This document shows, piece by piece, positions 1 through 6,076 of a stretch of 6,076 nucleotides of DNA. Each line of letters starts with the position of its first letter. Positions within the stretch are counted from its first letter, which is position 1. Source of the stretch: Labilibaculum sp. (GTDB lineage Bacteria; Bacteroidota; Bacteroidia; Bacteroidales; Marinifilaceae); the NCBI GenBank assembly GCA_016743925.1, contig JADGFH010000379.1, forward strand, positions 1 through 6,076. The letters are read 5' to 3'. The position numbers and the translations under genes were made by a program. Below the pieces are notes generated by a model. That model saw only the letters and a program-made list of their open reading frames with translations. It did not search any database and was not told the origin of the DNA.

Positions 1-1
1 A

Positions 2-3000
2 TTACAGAGCGTTCTTGCTCAAAGTCGAGAGGTTTCAGGGGTGGTTACTTCAGCCGATGATGGGCTGTCTATCCCGGGAGTTTCCGTAATTGTTAAAGGT
101 ACTACCATTGGTACTACTACTGACTTCGATGGAAATTACACCTTAAATGTTCCAGAAGATGGTAAGGTGTTGATTTTTTCTTTTGTTGGAATGTCCATGC
201 AAGAGTTAGAAATCACTTCTTCTACAATTAATGTTGTAATGGAATCTGAATCTATAGGTATGGATGAGATTGTTGTTACTGCTATGGGTGTAACTCGTGA
301 GAAAAAAGCTCTTGGCTACGCTGCTACCTCTTTAGGAGGTGACGAGATTGGAAAATCTCAAGTTGTTAATCCAATGAATGCTTTACAAGGTAAAGTTGCA
401 GGTATTGAAATTGCAACAGCTCCAGGTCCAGGTTCAACTCAAAACGTAATGATTCGTGGTGCTTCCTCTTTTGGAAATAACCAGCCTCTTTATATTGTTG
501 ATGGTGTACCTATTACTAATGCACAAAACCAATCTGGTAGTGCTTTAAATTCACAAGTTGACTTTGGTTCTGGTATCAATGCTATTAATGCTGATGATAT
601 TGAGGATATGACAGTATTGAAAGGTGCTGCTGCAACTGCATTATATGGTTCTCGTGCTGCTAACGGTGTGATCATGATTACGACTAAGTCAGGTAAAGAT
701 ACTGATGGAAAGATACGTGTTTCATATAGTGGATCAACTACATTTTCTAGAGTAGGTCGTCTTCCTGAAGTTCAAAAGCAATTCGGTCAAGGTTGGAGCG
801 GCGAAAGAGCTCTTGATGAGAATGGTAACTGGGGGCCTGCTTATGATGGAAAAGATAGAGTTTGGGGAAATATAGTTGACAATAGCCAGCAAATTAAACC
901 TTACGTTTATTTAGAAGATAGAACGCGTGATTTTTATGAGGTAGGTAAGAATCTTAAAAATTCAGTTTCTTTAAGTGGAGGTAATGCTTCTACAAACTTT
1001 CTATTGTCTTTGTCTCAAAATTCAGTTGACGGAGTTATCCCAACGAATAGTGACTCTTATGACAGATATACTATTGCAACTAAAGGTTCTCATAAAGCTG
1101 GAAAATTAACGATAAGTGCTAATGTGAATTTCAGTACAGAAAAAACAAAAGCAGTTGCTTCAGGTCAAGGTACTTCTGTATTTAGATCTCTTTATGAAAG
1201 TTCTAACGATATTTCTATCGTTGATATGAAGGATTACAATAATAAATTCAATAATTTAGATAATTATTTTACGCCATATGGTGTAAATCCTTACTATGTA
1301 TTGAACGAGGATGCTGCCGAACAAAATAAGAAAAAGCTTTTTGGTAAATTCCAATTGGATTATGACTTTACTGATGATTTGAGATTAAGTTACCGTTTTG
1401 GTGGTGACTATGAAGTTGCTTTAGGCGAAACTCATACTGCTATTATTGCGTTTACACCGGGTGCTCCAAATGAGTCAGGTCCTGCAAATACAGGTAAATT
1501 TAGAGAGTCAAGAACTGAAAGAACTCAGGTTAATCACGATGTGATGATGAGTTATAAGAAAAATATCAGTGAAGATTTTACATTAAATGCTATTGCTGGT
1601 TTAAATGTTAATGAAAGAAGTACTACTTACCTATCGGGAAGTATTAATTCTATTGATATTCCAGGTTTTTATAATTTAGGTAATAGTTTTTCACCATCTG
1701 TTTCTGCTCATTCGCATTCAAAACGTCGTTTGATTGGTGCTTATGCTAATGTTGATTTAAGTTATAGAAACTATGCGTACGTTACATTAACTGCACGTAA
1801 TGACTGGTCTTCAACTTTACCACTTGGGCAAAATGATTATTTTTATCCTGGTATTACTGGAAGTTTCCTAATTAGTGAATTCTTAAAGTACAATGATATC
1901 GATACTGGTATCTTAAACTCTGCGAAAATTAGAGCCGCTTATGGAATGACTGGTAATGATGCTGCCCCTTATGCAGTTTATGATCGTTACGTATCTGCTG
2001 CTTCAAACAATCCTGGTTACCCAGATATTGATGATTTGACTTTCCCTATTGGTGGAGTTAATTCATATTCTGCTTCGAATCGTTTAGGTAATCCTGATTT
2101 GAAAAATGAGTTAACAAAGGAATTTGAAATGGGATTTGAGGCTCAATTCTTCAATAACCGTTTAGGTTTCGATGTTTCTTATTATAATCGTTTAACTGAA
2201 GGATTGATTGCAAATCTACCTAAAGATCCATCATCAGGTTATACAACTCAGGTTGCTAATTTAGGTGATGTTCGAAATGAAGGAGTTGAATTTGCGATGA
2301 ATTTTACACCGATTAAATCAAAAGATTTTTCATGGGATGTAGCATATAATATTTCATTTAATGAAAACACTATTGAATCTTTAGATGTTGATGAGGTATT
2401 TCTTGACGGTTTTGGAGGTGCTTCAATCGTTGCTGTGGAAGGAAAATCTATGGGGCAATTCAAAATAGCTTCTGTTAAGAAAGTAGATTTTAACGGTGTT
2501 ATGAGTACTGTGGTTGATGGTAGTGGTAACCCACAACCTACAACTGAAACTGAATTTATCGGGAAAGATGTTGATGCTGATTTCAGAATGGGTTTAACCA
2601 ACACTTTTACTTATAAAGGATTTAGCTTAGGTACAACGTTAGATTTTAGTTATGGTGGATATATATATTCCTATACAAAAGACTACTTGCATTGGACAGG
2701 TGCTTCTCCTGAATCTGTATTGAATGATAGAAAAACTTTCTTGGTACCTAATTCTGTTGTTTCTGATGGAGAAGGTGGATGGATTGAAAATACAACTCCT
2801 GTAGATCCTACTGGCCTGCATAAATTTTATGGTGATGGCGGTGGATTCGATGGTGATGAAGATGCTATTATCGATCGTTCTTATTTAAAACTTAGAAATG
2901 TAAATTTATCTTATGCATTACCTAAGACTTTCTGCAATAAATTACACGTTAACTCGTTGAGCTTATCATTAAGCGCTAGTAATATCTTATTGTGGACTCC

Positions 3001-3127
3001 AAATGAAAATTCTTATATCGATCCTGAAACAACTACTTTCGGAAATGATATAGGAGCAAAATTTGGTGAGTTTGGTGCTGGTCCAAGTAATGAATTTTAC
3101 ACTTTTGGTTTAACTTTTACTTTGTAA
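2..3127 (+). CDS. SusC/RagA-family TonB-linked outer membrane transporter (5' partial)
   Basis: This is the barrel of a SusCD uptake complex, importing a bound oligomer across the outer membrane with TonB-ExbBD energy. The frame is open from the left edge, so the true start is upstream; GTG at 41 lies inside a domain and is not a start. Counting residues from position 2 (1041 visible, about the usual family length), there is a signal-peptide tail (LQSVLAQ, 1-7), a carboxypeptidase-regulatory-like N-terminal extension (about 9-83, with SGVV, IPGVSV, GTTTDFDGNY and FSFVGM), a TonB-box-like DEIVVTA (88-94) and a plug domain (about 110-231). The plug has NALQGKVAGI, IRG, LYIVDGVPI and the SusC signature ADDIEDMTVLKGAAATALYG then SRAANGVIMITTKSG. 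The rest is beta-barrel, with the late conserved SYLKLRNVNLSYALP and SNILLWTP, ending in the strand FYTFGLTFTL. No frameshift is seen. The family call is secure; the substrate is not. SusD follows after 12 bases, so the two are surely co-transcribed. Confidence 0.97.
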   Translation, partial: LQSVLAQSREVSGVVTSADDGLSIPGVSVIVKGTTIGTTTDFDGNYTLNVPEDGKVLIFSFVGMSMQELEITSSTINVVMESESIGMDEIVVTAMGVTREKKALGYAATSLGGDEIGKSQVVNPMNALQGKVAGIEIATAPGPGSTQNVMIRGASSFGNNQPLYIVDGVPITNAQNQSGSALNSQVDFGSGINAINADDIEDMTVLKGAAATALYGSRAANGVIMITTKSGKDTDGKIRVSYSGSTTFSRVGRLPEVQKQFGQGWSGERALDENGNWGPAYDGKDRVWGNIVDNSQQIKPYVYLEDRTRDFYEVGKNLKNSVSLSGGNASTNFLLSLSQNSVDGVIPTNSDSYDRYTIATKGSHKAGKLTISANVNFSTEKTKAVASGQGTSVFRSLYESSNDISIVDMKDYNNKFNNLDNYFTPYGVNPYYVLNEDAAEQNKKKLFGKFQLDYDFTDDLRLSYRFGGDYEVALGETHTAIIAFTPGAPNESGPANTGKFRESRTERTQVNHDVMMSYKKNISEDFTLNAIAGLNVNERSTTYLSGSINSIDIPGFYNLGNSFSPSVSAHSHSKRRLIGAYANVDLSYRNYAYVTLTARNDWSSTLPLGQNDYFYPGITGSFLISEFLKYNDIDTGILNSAKIRAAYGMTGNDAAPYAVYDRYVSAASNNPGYPDIDDLTFPIGGVNSYSASNRLGNPDLKNELTKEFEMGFEAQFFNNRLGFDVSYYNRLTEGLIANLPKDPSSGYTTQVANLGDVRNEGVEFAMNFTPIKSKDFSWDVAYNISFNENTIESLDVDEVFLDGFGGASIVAVEGKSMGQFKIASVKKVDFNGVMSTVVDGSGNPQPTTETEFIGKDVDADFRMGLTNTFTYKGFSLGTTLDFSYGGYIYSYTKDYLHWTGASPESVLNDRKTFLVPNSVVSDGEGGWIENTTPVDPTGLHKFYGDGGGFDGDEDAIIDRSYLKLRNVNLSYALPKTFCNKLHVNSLSLSLSASNILLWTPNENSYIDPETTTFGNDIGAKFGEFGAGPSNEFYTFGLTFTL
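263..283 (+). other. TonB-box-like segment of the SusC protein (DEIVVTA)
   Basis: The codons read DEIVVTA, between the N-terminal carboxypeptidase-regulatory-like domain and the plug. In SusC/RagA proteins this position and sequence type is the segment taken as the TonB box, which is pulled by TonB in the periplasm to open the plug. Its presence supports a functional, energised transporter. The assignment rests on position and similarity to the usual D-E-I/V-V-V-T-A pattern. Confidence 0.75.
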
Positions 3128-3139
3128 CAAAAAACAATT

Positions 3140-4666
3140 ATGAAATATAAAATAATAGCTATTTCACTTGCCTTTTTGTCAGTATTTGGCTGGGGCTGTG
3201 ATAATTATTTAGATATAAATGAGGATCCGGATGTATTGCGCGACATTCCGGTAGCAAAGGTAGTTTTGCCTGCAGCAGAATTAAATTTGGCTAATAATAT
3301 GATGGGCTGGGATTTTGGTTTTGGCGGTGGCTTTTGGTCTGAATACTGGACTCAAGCATTTGATGCATCTCAATTTAAAACTTTATGCGAATATCAGCCA
3401 AATGATTTTGGTGATGCGTATCAAGATTTAACTGCTGGCGTTCTTTTAGATTGTAAAAGAATGAAAGCTATAGCAACGGAAAATAATAATACTGGTGTAT
3501 ATTATGCTGCTGAAGCTTTGTCAATTTTCACATGGCAAACAATAACTGATGTTTGGGGAGATGTTCCTTATTTTGAAGCTCTAAAAGGAGATGAAGGAAT
3601 TGTATCACCTAAATTTGATGAAGGAAGCGCAATCTATGCAGATTTACTTGCAAGAGTTGATGCTTTAATCGCATTGAATGTTTCTGATGCCACTTTACCA
3701 GGATCATATGACTTTATTTATGGTGGAGATTTAGATCAATGGAAACTTTTTGCAAACTCGCTTAAGTTGAAATTGATGATTCGTCTTTCTGAAACTTCAT
3801 CTTATAATAATGCTGCTCTTGTTTCTTTTATCGAATCAGCTAATTTTATTAAGAACAATGCAGGAATCAGCGGTTCTACATGGTCTGATGGTGAAGAAGG
3901 AAAACGTCACCCTATGAGAGAATTCGAAGAAGGTGGAGCTGATTACTTAAGTTCAAACGTAATTGCTTCTAAGAACTTCTTAGATTATCTGCAAGTGAAT
4001 GTTGATCCACGTCTTGATGTTCTTTTTGAAATGTCTGGAGGATATCATTTAGGTGGATTCTTTGGTGATTTTGCATCTAAAGAAGATTCTGATGAAAATG
4101 GAACGCTTGATGAAGACGAAGATTACAGTCAAGCTGTATTTTCGGCAACACAAGATCTTGTAATCATGTCAACTTGGGAAGTTAATTTCTATATCGCTGA
4201 AGTTTATGCTCGTGCGGGTAATAACGCTAAGGCTAAAGAGTTTTATGACATTGCAGTTCTAGCTTCTTTAAGTCAACATGGCATTGCTGCTACTGATATT
4301 GTAACTACGGGTTATGCAGCTTGGGCTGGTGGAACTCCAGAAGAAGGAATTAAGCAAATTGCTATGCAGAAATGGGTGGCAAATGCTAACTATCAGCACA
4401 TTGAGTCATTCCTAGAAAGAAATAGAACCAAGTATCCTGCTGTTAACACTATCGATATTCGTAAAGACCGTGTTGCTGCTGACACAATTTTACGTAATGA
4501 CTTTCTTGGAGAATTAACTATTGCAGTAGAAGGAAGAGGTAAAACAAATGCAAAATTACCTGCTTCTCCTATTTATCCTGATCAAATAATGACTCGTAAT
4601 TCAAATGCTCCTGCACAGAAGCAAGATTTATTACAGAAAGTTTGGTGGAATAAAAAAGCTGAATAA
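3140..4666 (+). CDS. SusD/RagB-family nutrient-binding outer membrane lipoprotein (SusD_2 type)
   Basis: This 508-residue protein is the surface lid of the SusC barrel; it captures substrate and closes over the transporter. The N-terminus is a lipoprotein signal peptide with its lipid-attached cysteine at C20 (GWGC), followed by DNYLDINEDPD, typical of SusD-like proteins. Conserved SusD_2 blocks (Pfam PF12771 type, from memory) are VVLPAAEL (41-48), WQTITDVWGDVPYFEAL (132-148), FIYGGDLDQWKLFANSLKLK (192-211), the TPR-like helix pair WEVNFYIAEVYARAG (346-360), the segment IAMQKWVANANYQHIESFLERNRT (split here as 407-416 and 417-430) and the C-terminal IYPDQIMTRNSNAP (478-491). Residues 316-327 form a canonical EF-hand-like acidic loop, listed separately. 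The start is the only sensible ATG before the signal peptide; its leader is A-rich without a Shine-Dalgarno sequence. Two stops in tandem end it (4664-4669). Substrate unknown; context suggests peptide as readily as glycan. Confidence 0.96.
   Translation: MKYKIIAISLAFLSVFGWGCDNYLDINEDPDVLRDIPVAKVVLPAAELNLANNMMGWDFGFGGGFWSEYWTQAFDASQFKTLCEYQPNDFGDAYQDLTAGVLLDCKRMKAIATENNNTGVYYAAEALSIFTWQTITDVWGDVPYFEALKGDEGIVSPKFDEGSAIYADLLARVDALIALNVSDATLPGSYDFIYGGDLDQWKLFANSLKLKLMIRLSETSSYNNAALVSFIESANFIKNNAGISGSTWSDGEEGKRHPMREFEEGGADYLSSNVIASKNFLDYLQVNVDPRLDVLFEMSGGYHLGGFFGDFASKEDSDENGTLDEDEDYSQAVFSATQDLVIMSTWEVNFYIAEVYARAGNNAKAKEFYDIAVLASLSQHGIAATDIVTTGYAAWAGGTPEEGIKQIAMQKWVANANYQHIESFLERNRTKYPAVNTIDIRKDRVAADTILRNDFLGELTIAVEGRGKTNAKLPASPIYPDQIMTRNSNAPAQKQDLLQKVWWNKKAE
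4085..4120 (+). other. EF-hand-type calcium-binding loop in the SusD-like protein
   Basis: Residues 316-327 read DSDENGTLDEDE. This fits the twelve-residue EF-hand loop at every key place: D1, D3, N5, G6, L8, D9 and E12. It lies in an acidic insertion (KE before, DY after) between the glycine-rich GGYHLGGFFGDF segment and the strand leading into the TPR-like helices. The match is seen directly; that it binds calcium is inference. Flanking helices of a true paired EF-hand are not evident, so an isolated, dockerin-like or loop-only calcium site is more likely. Confidence 0.6.
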
Positions 4667-4686
4667 TAATTGTAATTTATAGATAA

Positions 4687-4724
4687 TGGACATTGATTAA
4701 TTGTTTAAGATATGTCCAGCTTTT
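4687..4724 (+). terminator. Hairpin plus short T-run between SusD and the accessory lipoproteins (possible attenuator)
   Basis: TGGACAT (4687-4693) is the exact reverse complement of ATGTCCA (4712-4718). Inside, TTAA (4697-4700) can pair with TTAA (4705-4708) around the loop TTGT, leaving a 3x3 internal loop whose bases could form T-T, G-A and A-G pairs. The stem is followed by GC and TTTT (4721-4724). The stem is AT-rich and the T-run short, so this looks like a weak or leaky terminator, or a 3' stabilising end for the susCD message, not a full stop. Since the downstream genes have no obvious promoter, partial read-through is the likelier role. The folding is by eye only. Confidence 0.4.
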
Positions 4725-4742
4725 ACAATAAAAATTTATAAA
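4725..4742 (+). promoter_or_regulatory. A/T-rich translation initiation region deciding the start at 4743
   Basis: The bases just before ATG 4743 are almost all A and T (ACAATAAAAATTTATAAA) with no AGGAGG-like element, as is common in Bacteroidota. This leader directly precedes a perfect lipoprotein signal peptide. The in-frame TTG at 4701 would add 14 residues before it and lies within the loop of the hairpin, so ATG 4743 is preferred. Confidence 0.6.
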
Positions 4743-5393
4743 ATGAAAAAAATATTATATATATCATTGCTTGCTATCATCACCTTGTTTTCTGCGTGTG
4801 ATGATAAGGAGACTGAGGATATCTCAAGGATTACATACTTCCCAGATTTCACTCTAGAAGGTGGTGAATTCTACAGACATGAAATGGGTACAGCTTATAC
4901 TGAACCTGGAGTAGTTGCTATGGAAGGTGAAAACGAACTTGATGTTGTAACATCGGGAGATGTTGTTGATTCGAGCGTTCCTGGTATTTACGAGGTTAAA
5001 TATAGTGCTACAAATGTTGATGGGTTCGATGGAAGTGTTTCTAGGTACGTTATTGTGACGGATGAAGTAGATCAATCTGCGGTTAACTTATCAGGACAAT
5101 ACGAACTAGTTCATGGTTCTTTTGTTATTTTCGATGTACCTGTAAAGAAAAAAGACGCAGGTTATTATGACATGGGTAGTATTTACGGATATGAAAAAAC
5201 TTATGGTGCTCAATACACAATGCCTATTAGGTTTGTTTATGTAAGAGCTGGCGAAATTGCTTTAGTACCTATGACCGACCTATTTGGTTATGCACTTACA
5301 GCAACAGGAACAATTTCTGCTGATAACGTTTTTAAATTTAATATCAGTAGAGATGGTAGTCCATGGAGTAGTAGAACTTGGAAGAAACTGTAA
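4743..5393 (+). CDS. Small surface lipoprotein with Ig-like domain, BT_2262-like SusCD accessory subunit
   Basis: This 216-residue lipoprotein probably sits on the cell surface as an accessory subunit of the SusCD complex. The signal peptide MKKILYISLLAIITLFSAC has its lipobox FSAC with lipid-attached C19. The next residues, DDKETED, are an acidic lipoprotein export signal of the Bacteroidota type, which points to surface display. Residues about 30-108 look like a bacterial Ig-like fold of the DUF5011/DUF5012 kind: YTEPGVVAMEGE, then SGDVVDSSVPGIYEVKYSAT, then NVDGFDGSVSRYVIVTD. Residues about 113-216 are a second beta-rich domain, starting NLSGQYELVHG and ending in SRDGSPWSSRTWKKL, which resembles the C-terminal part of BT_2262-family proteins. 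No catalytic motif is seen. It lies 76 bases after SusD, past a hairpin, and 36 bases before the next lipoprotein gene. The domain family is assigned from memory of sequence patterns; the Ig-like call is firmer than the BT_2262 call. Confidence 0.8.
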   Translation: MKKILYISLLAIITLFSACDDKETEDISRITYFPDFTLEGGEFYRHEMGTAYTEPGVVAMEGENELDVVTSGDVVDSSVPGIYEVKYSATNVDGFDGSVSRYVIVTDEVDQSAVNLSGQYELVHGSFVIFDVPVKKKDAGYYDMGSIYGYEKTYGAQYTMPIRFVYVRAGEIALVPMTDLFGYALTATGTISADNVFKFNISRDGSPWSSRTWKKL

Positions 5394-5411
5394 TTGTTTC
5401 TTATTACTTAA

Positions 5412-5429
5412 CTTAAATTAAATAAACAA
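5412..5429 (+). promoter_or_regulatory. A/T-rich translation initiation region of the fourth gene
   Basis: The 36-base gap after the stop at 5391-5393 ends in CTTAAATTAAATAAACAA directly before ATG 5430. It has no Shine-Dalgarno element and no convincing promoter pair, so this gene is most simply translated from the same message as its upstream neighbour. Confidence 0.45.
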
Positions 5430-6076
5430 ATGAAAAATATATTTTTGTATTTAATAGGAGCATGTATTTCTCTTTCTCTGGTTTCTTGTGATGATACCGA
5501 GCTTGAAGATTGGGATAGTGCTGTACTAGATTATTCTGGTACTTACCTTTATCAAGTTTCAAATCTTGATGGCACTCTTGTTGCTGATTATGACAATGAG
5601 CATAAGTTGGAATTTTATAATACATCTGCTGATGTTGCTAATGAACTTTGGATTGACGATCATGATAAAGTTTTCGAAATGAGAAGTAAATTCTTTTTTG
5701 ATGGTACTCCAAGTAGTTTTAAGTCTAAGTCTGTAGCTTTTGCTGATTTAACTAATAATGAAAAGGCAATTGTAGTTCCAGAGGATAAACCTCTTAAATT
5801 GGATACTATTACAGTTGTGTCTCGTGATTATATTAGAGCTGCAATTGTAGAAGGAAAGATAATTAAAGATGGAGCCACTACACTTGATAAAAATATTACT
5901 GATAGTTTAAATGTTAGTATCGTTTTATATAGTGGAAGTGTTACTTTTAAAAGTGCGGCAGTTCCTGTTGATTACAGATCGAATCCAGACAAAGAAGAAT
6001 TCAAATGGGTTCTTGATGTTGTAGCTCATGATGCTACAAAGGATGAAGCATATATTATTGCGGGTCACCGTTATAC
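5430..6076 (+). CDS. Small surface lipoprotein, lipid-binding/BT_2261-like (3' partial)
   Basis: An open frame of 215 residues runs off the right edge. It starts at ATG 5430 with the signal peptide MKNIFLYLIGACISLSLVSC; the lipobox LVSC gives lipid-attached C20, followed by DDTELEDWD, an acidic export signal like that of the upstream protein. The mature part begins LDYSGTYLYQVSN and is beta-rich throughout (LEFYN, ELWIDD, VSIVLYSGSVTF, FKWVLDVVAH), without transmembrane segments or visible catalytic residues. The last visible residues, AYIIAGHRY, resemble the end of Bacteroidota 'lipid-binding putative hydrolase' proteins (PF12888 type), which often finish with G-H/R-R-Y/R-T-G-F, so the stop is probably only a few codons away. 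Together with gene order this suggests a BT_2261-like accessory subunit of the SusCD complex. The name 'hydrolase' has no support here. A tyrosine/aspartate-rich unrelated lipoprotein is the alternative. Confidence 0.78.
   Translation, partial: MKNIFLYLIGACISLSLVSCDDTELEDWDSAVLDYSGTYLYQVSNLDGTLVADYDNEHKLEFYNTSADVANELWIDDHDKVFEMRSKFFFDGTPSSFKSKSVAFADLTNNEKAIVVPEDKPLKLDTITVVSRDYIRAAIVEGKIIKDGATTLDKNITDSLNVSIVLYSGSVTFKSAAVPVDYRSNPDKEEFKWVLDVVAHDATKDEAYIIAGHRY

Noticed and set aside
41..43. GTG as the start codon of the SusC-like gene
   Set aside because: The frame is open upstream to position 2 and encodes the tail of a signal peptide plus the first strand of the N-terminal extension (SREVSGVV), so 41 is internal.
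490..675. Antisense open frame opposite the SusC plug
   Set aside because: It lies wholly opposite a conserved coding block, has no recognisable domain or leader, and is explained by the coding bias of the + strand.
2248..2604. Antisense open frame of 118 codons inside the SusC barrel
   Set aside because: No domain, signal or initiation context; it is a by-product of the + strand codon pattern.
5394..5429. Possible hairpin in the TTAA-rich gap before the fourth gene
   Set aside because: Only low-complexity TTAA/TTTAA self-complementarity is present, without a stable stem.
5440..5447. TATTTTTG, a match to the Bacteroides -7 promoter element TAnnTTTG
   Set aside because: It lies inside the fourth gene just after its start codon, and no TTTG sits at the required -33 spacing. 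In such AT-rich DNA the match is expected by chance.
5456..5464. AGGAG followed by ATG at 5462, resembling a Shine-Dalgarno and start
   Set aside because: The spacing is one base, the ATG is out of frame with the lipoprotein, and its frame stops after nine codons.
5413..5625. Antisense open frame over the start of the fourth gene
   Set aside because: It overlaps the signal peptide and export signal of a clear lipoprotein gene on the + strand and shows no protein-like features.

Overview
The window reads as part of one SusC/SusD-type outer-membrane nutrient-uptake operon from a member of the Bacteroidota. The evidence is a SusC/RagA TonB-dependent transporter, a SusD_2-type lipoprotein, surface-lipoprotein export signals (Cys followed by Asp/Glu), visibly AT-rich DNA, and A/T-rich leaders without Shine-Dalgarno sequences. 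The style suggests Bacteroidales or Marinilabiliales, possibly a marine or anaerobic lineage, but that placement is inference only.

Layout, all on the + strand. Positions 2-3127: SusC-like transporter, missing only its start and most of its signal peptide at the left edge. Positions 3140-4666: complete SusD-like lipoprotein, 12 bases downstream. Positions 4667-4742: a 76-base gap holding an imperfect hairpin (4687-4718) followed by TTTT. Positions 4743-5393: a small lipoprotein with an Ig-like domain (BT_2262-like). Positions 5430-6076: a second small lipoprotein (BT_2261 / lipid-binding-like), cut by the right edge probably a few codons before its stop. There is no non-coding stretch longer than 76 bases. 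I see no RNA gene, mobile element, CRISPR array or repeat family. The operon promoter and any regulator (anti-sigma/ECF, HTCS or SusR-like) would lie left of the window.

Working model: SusC forms the TonB-powered barrel and SusD the hinged lid that captures substrate. The two small surface lipoproteins dock on them as accessory subunits. Gene order and protein types match the Bacteroides thetaiotaomicron BT2264-BT2263-BT2262-BT2261 locus, whose purified four-protein complex carried bound oligopeptides (recalled from the literature, not searched). No glycoside hydrolase, polysaccharide lyase or sulfatase is visible, so a glycan substrate should not be assumed. The system is not a new class. 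The points most worth a second look are the four-component architecture, a textbook EF-hand-type calcium loop in the SusD protein, and the SusD/accessory-gene hairpin.
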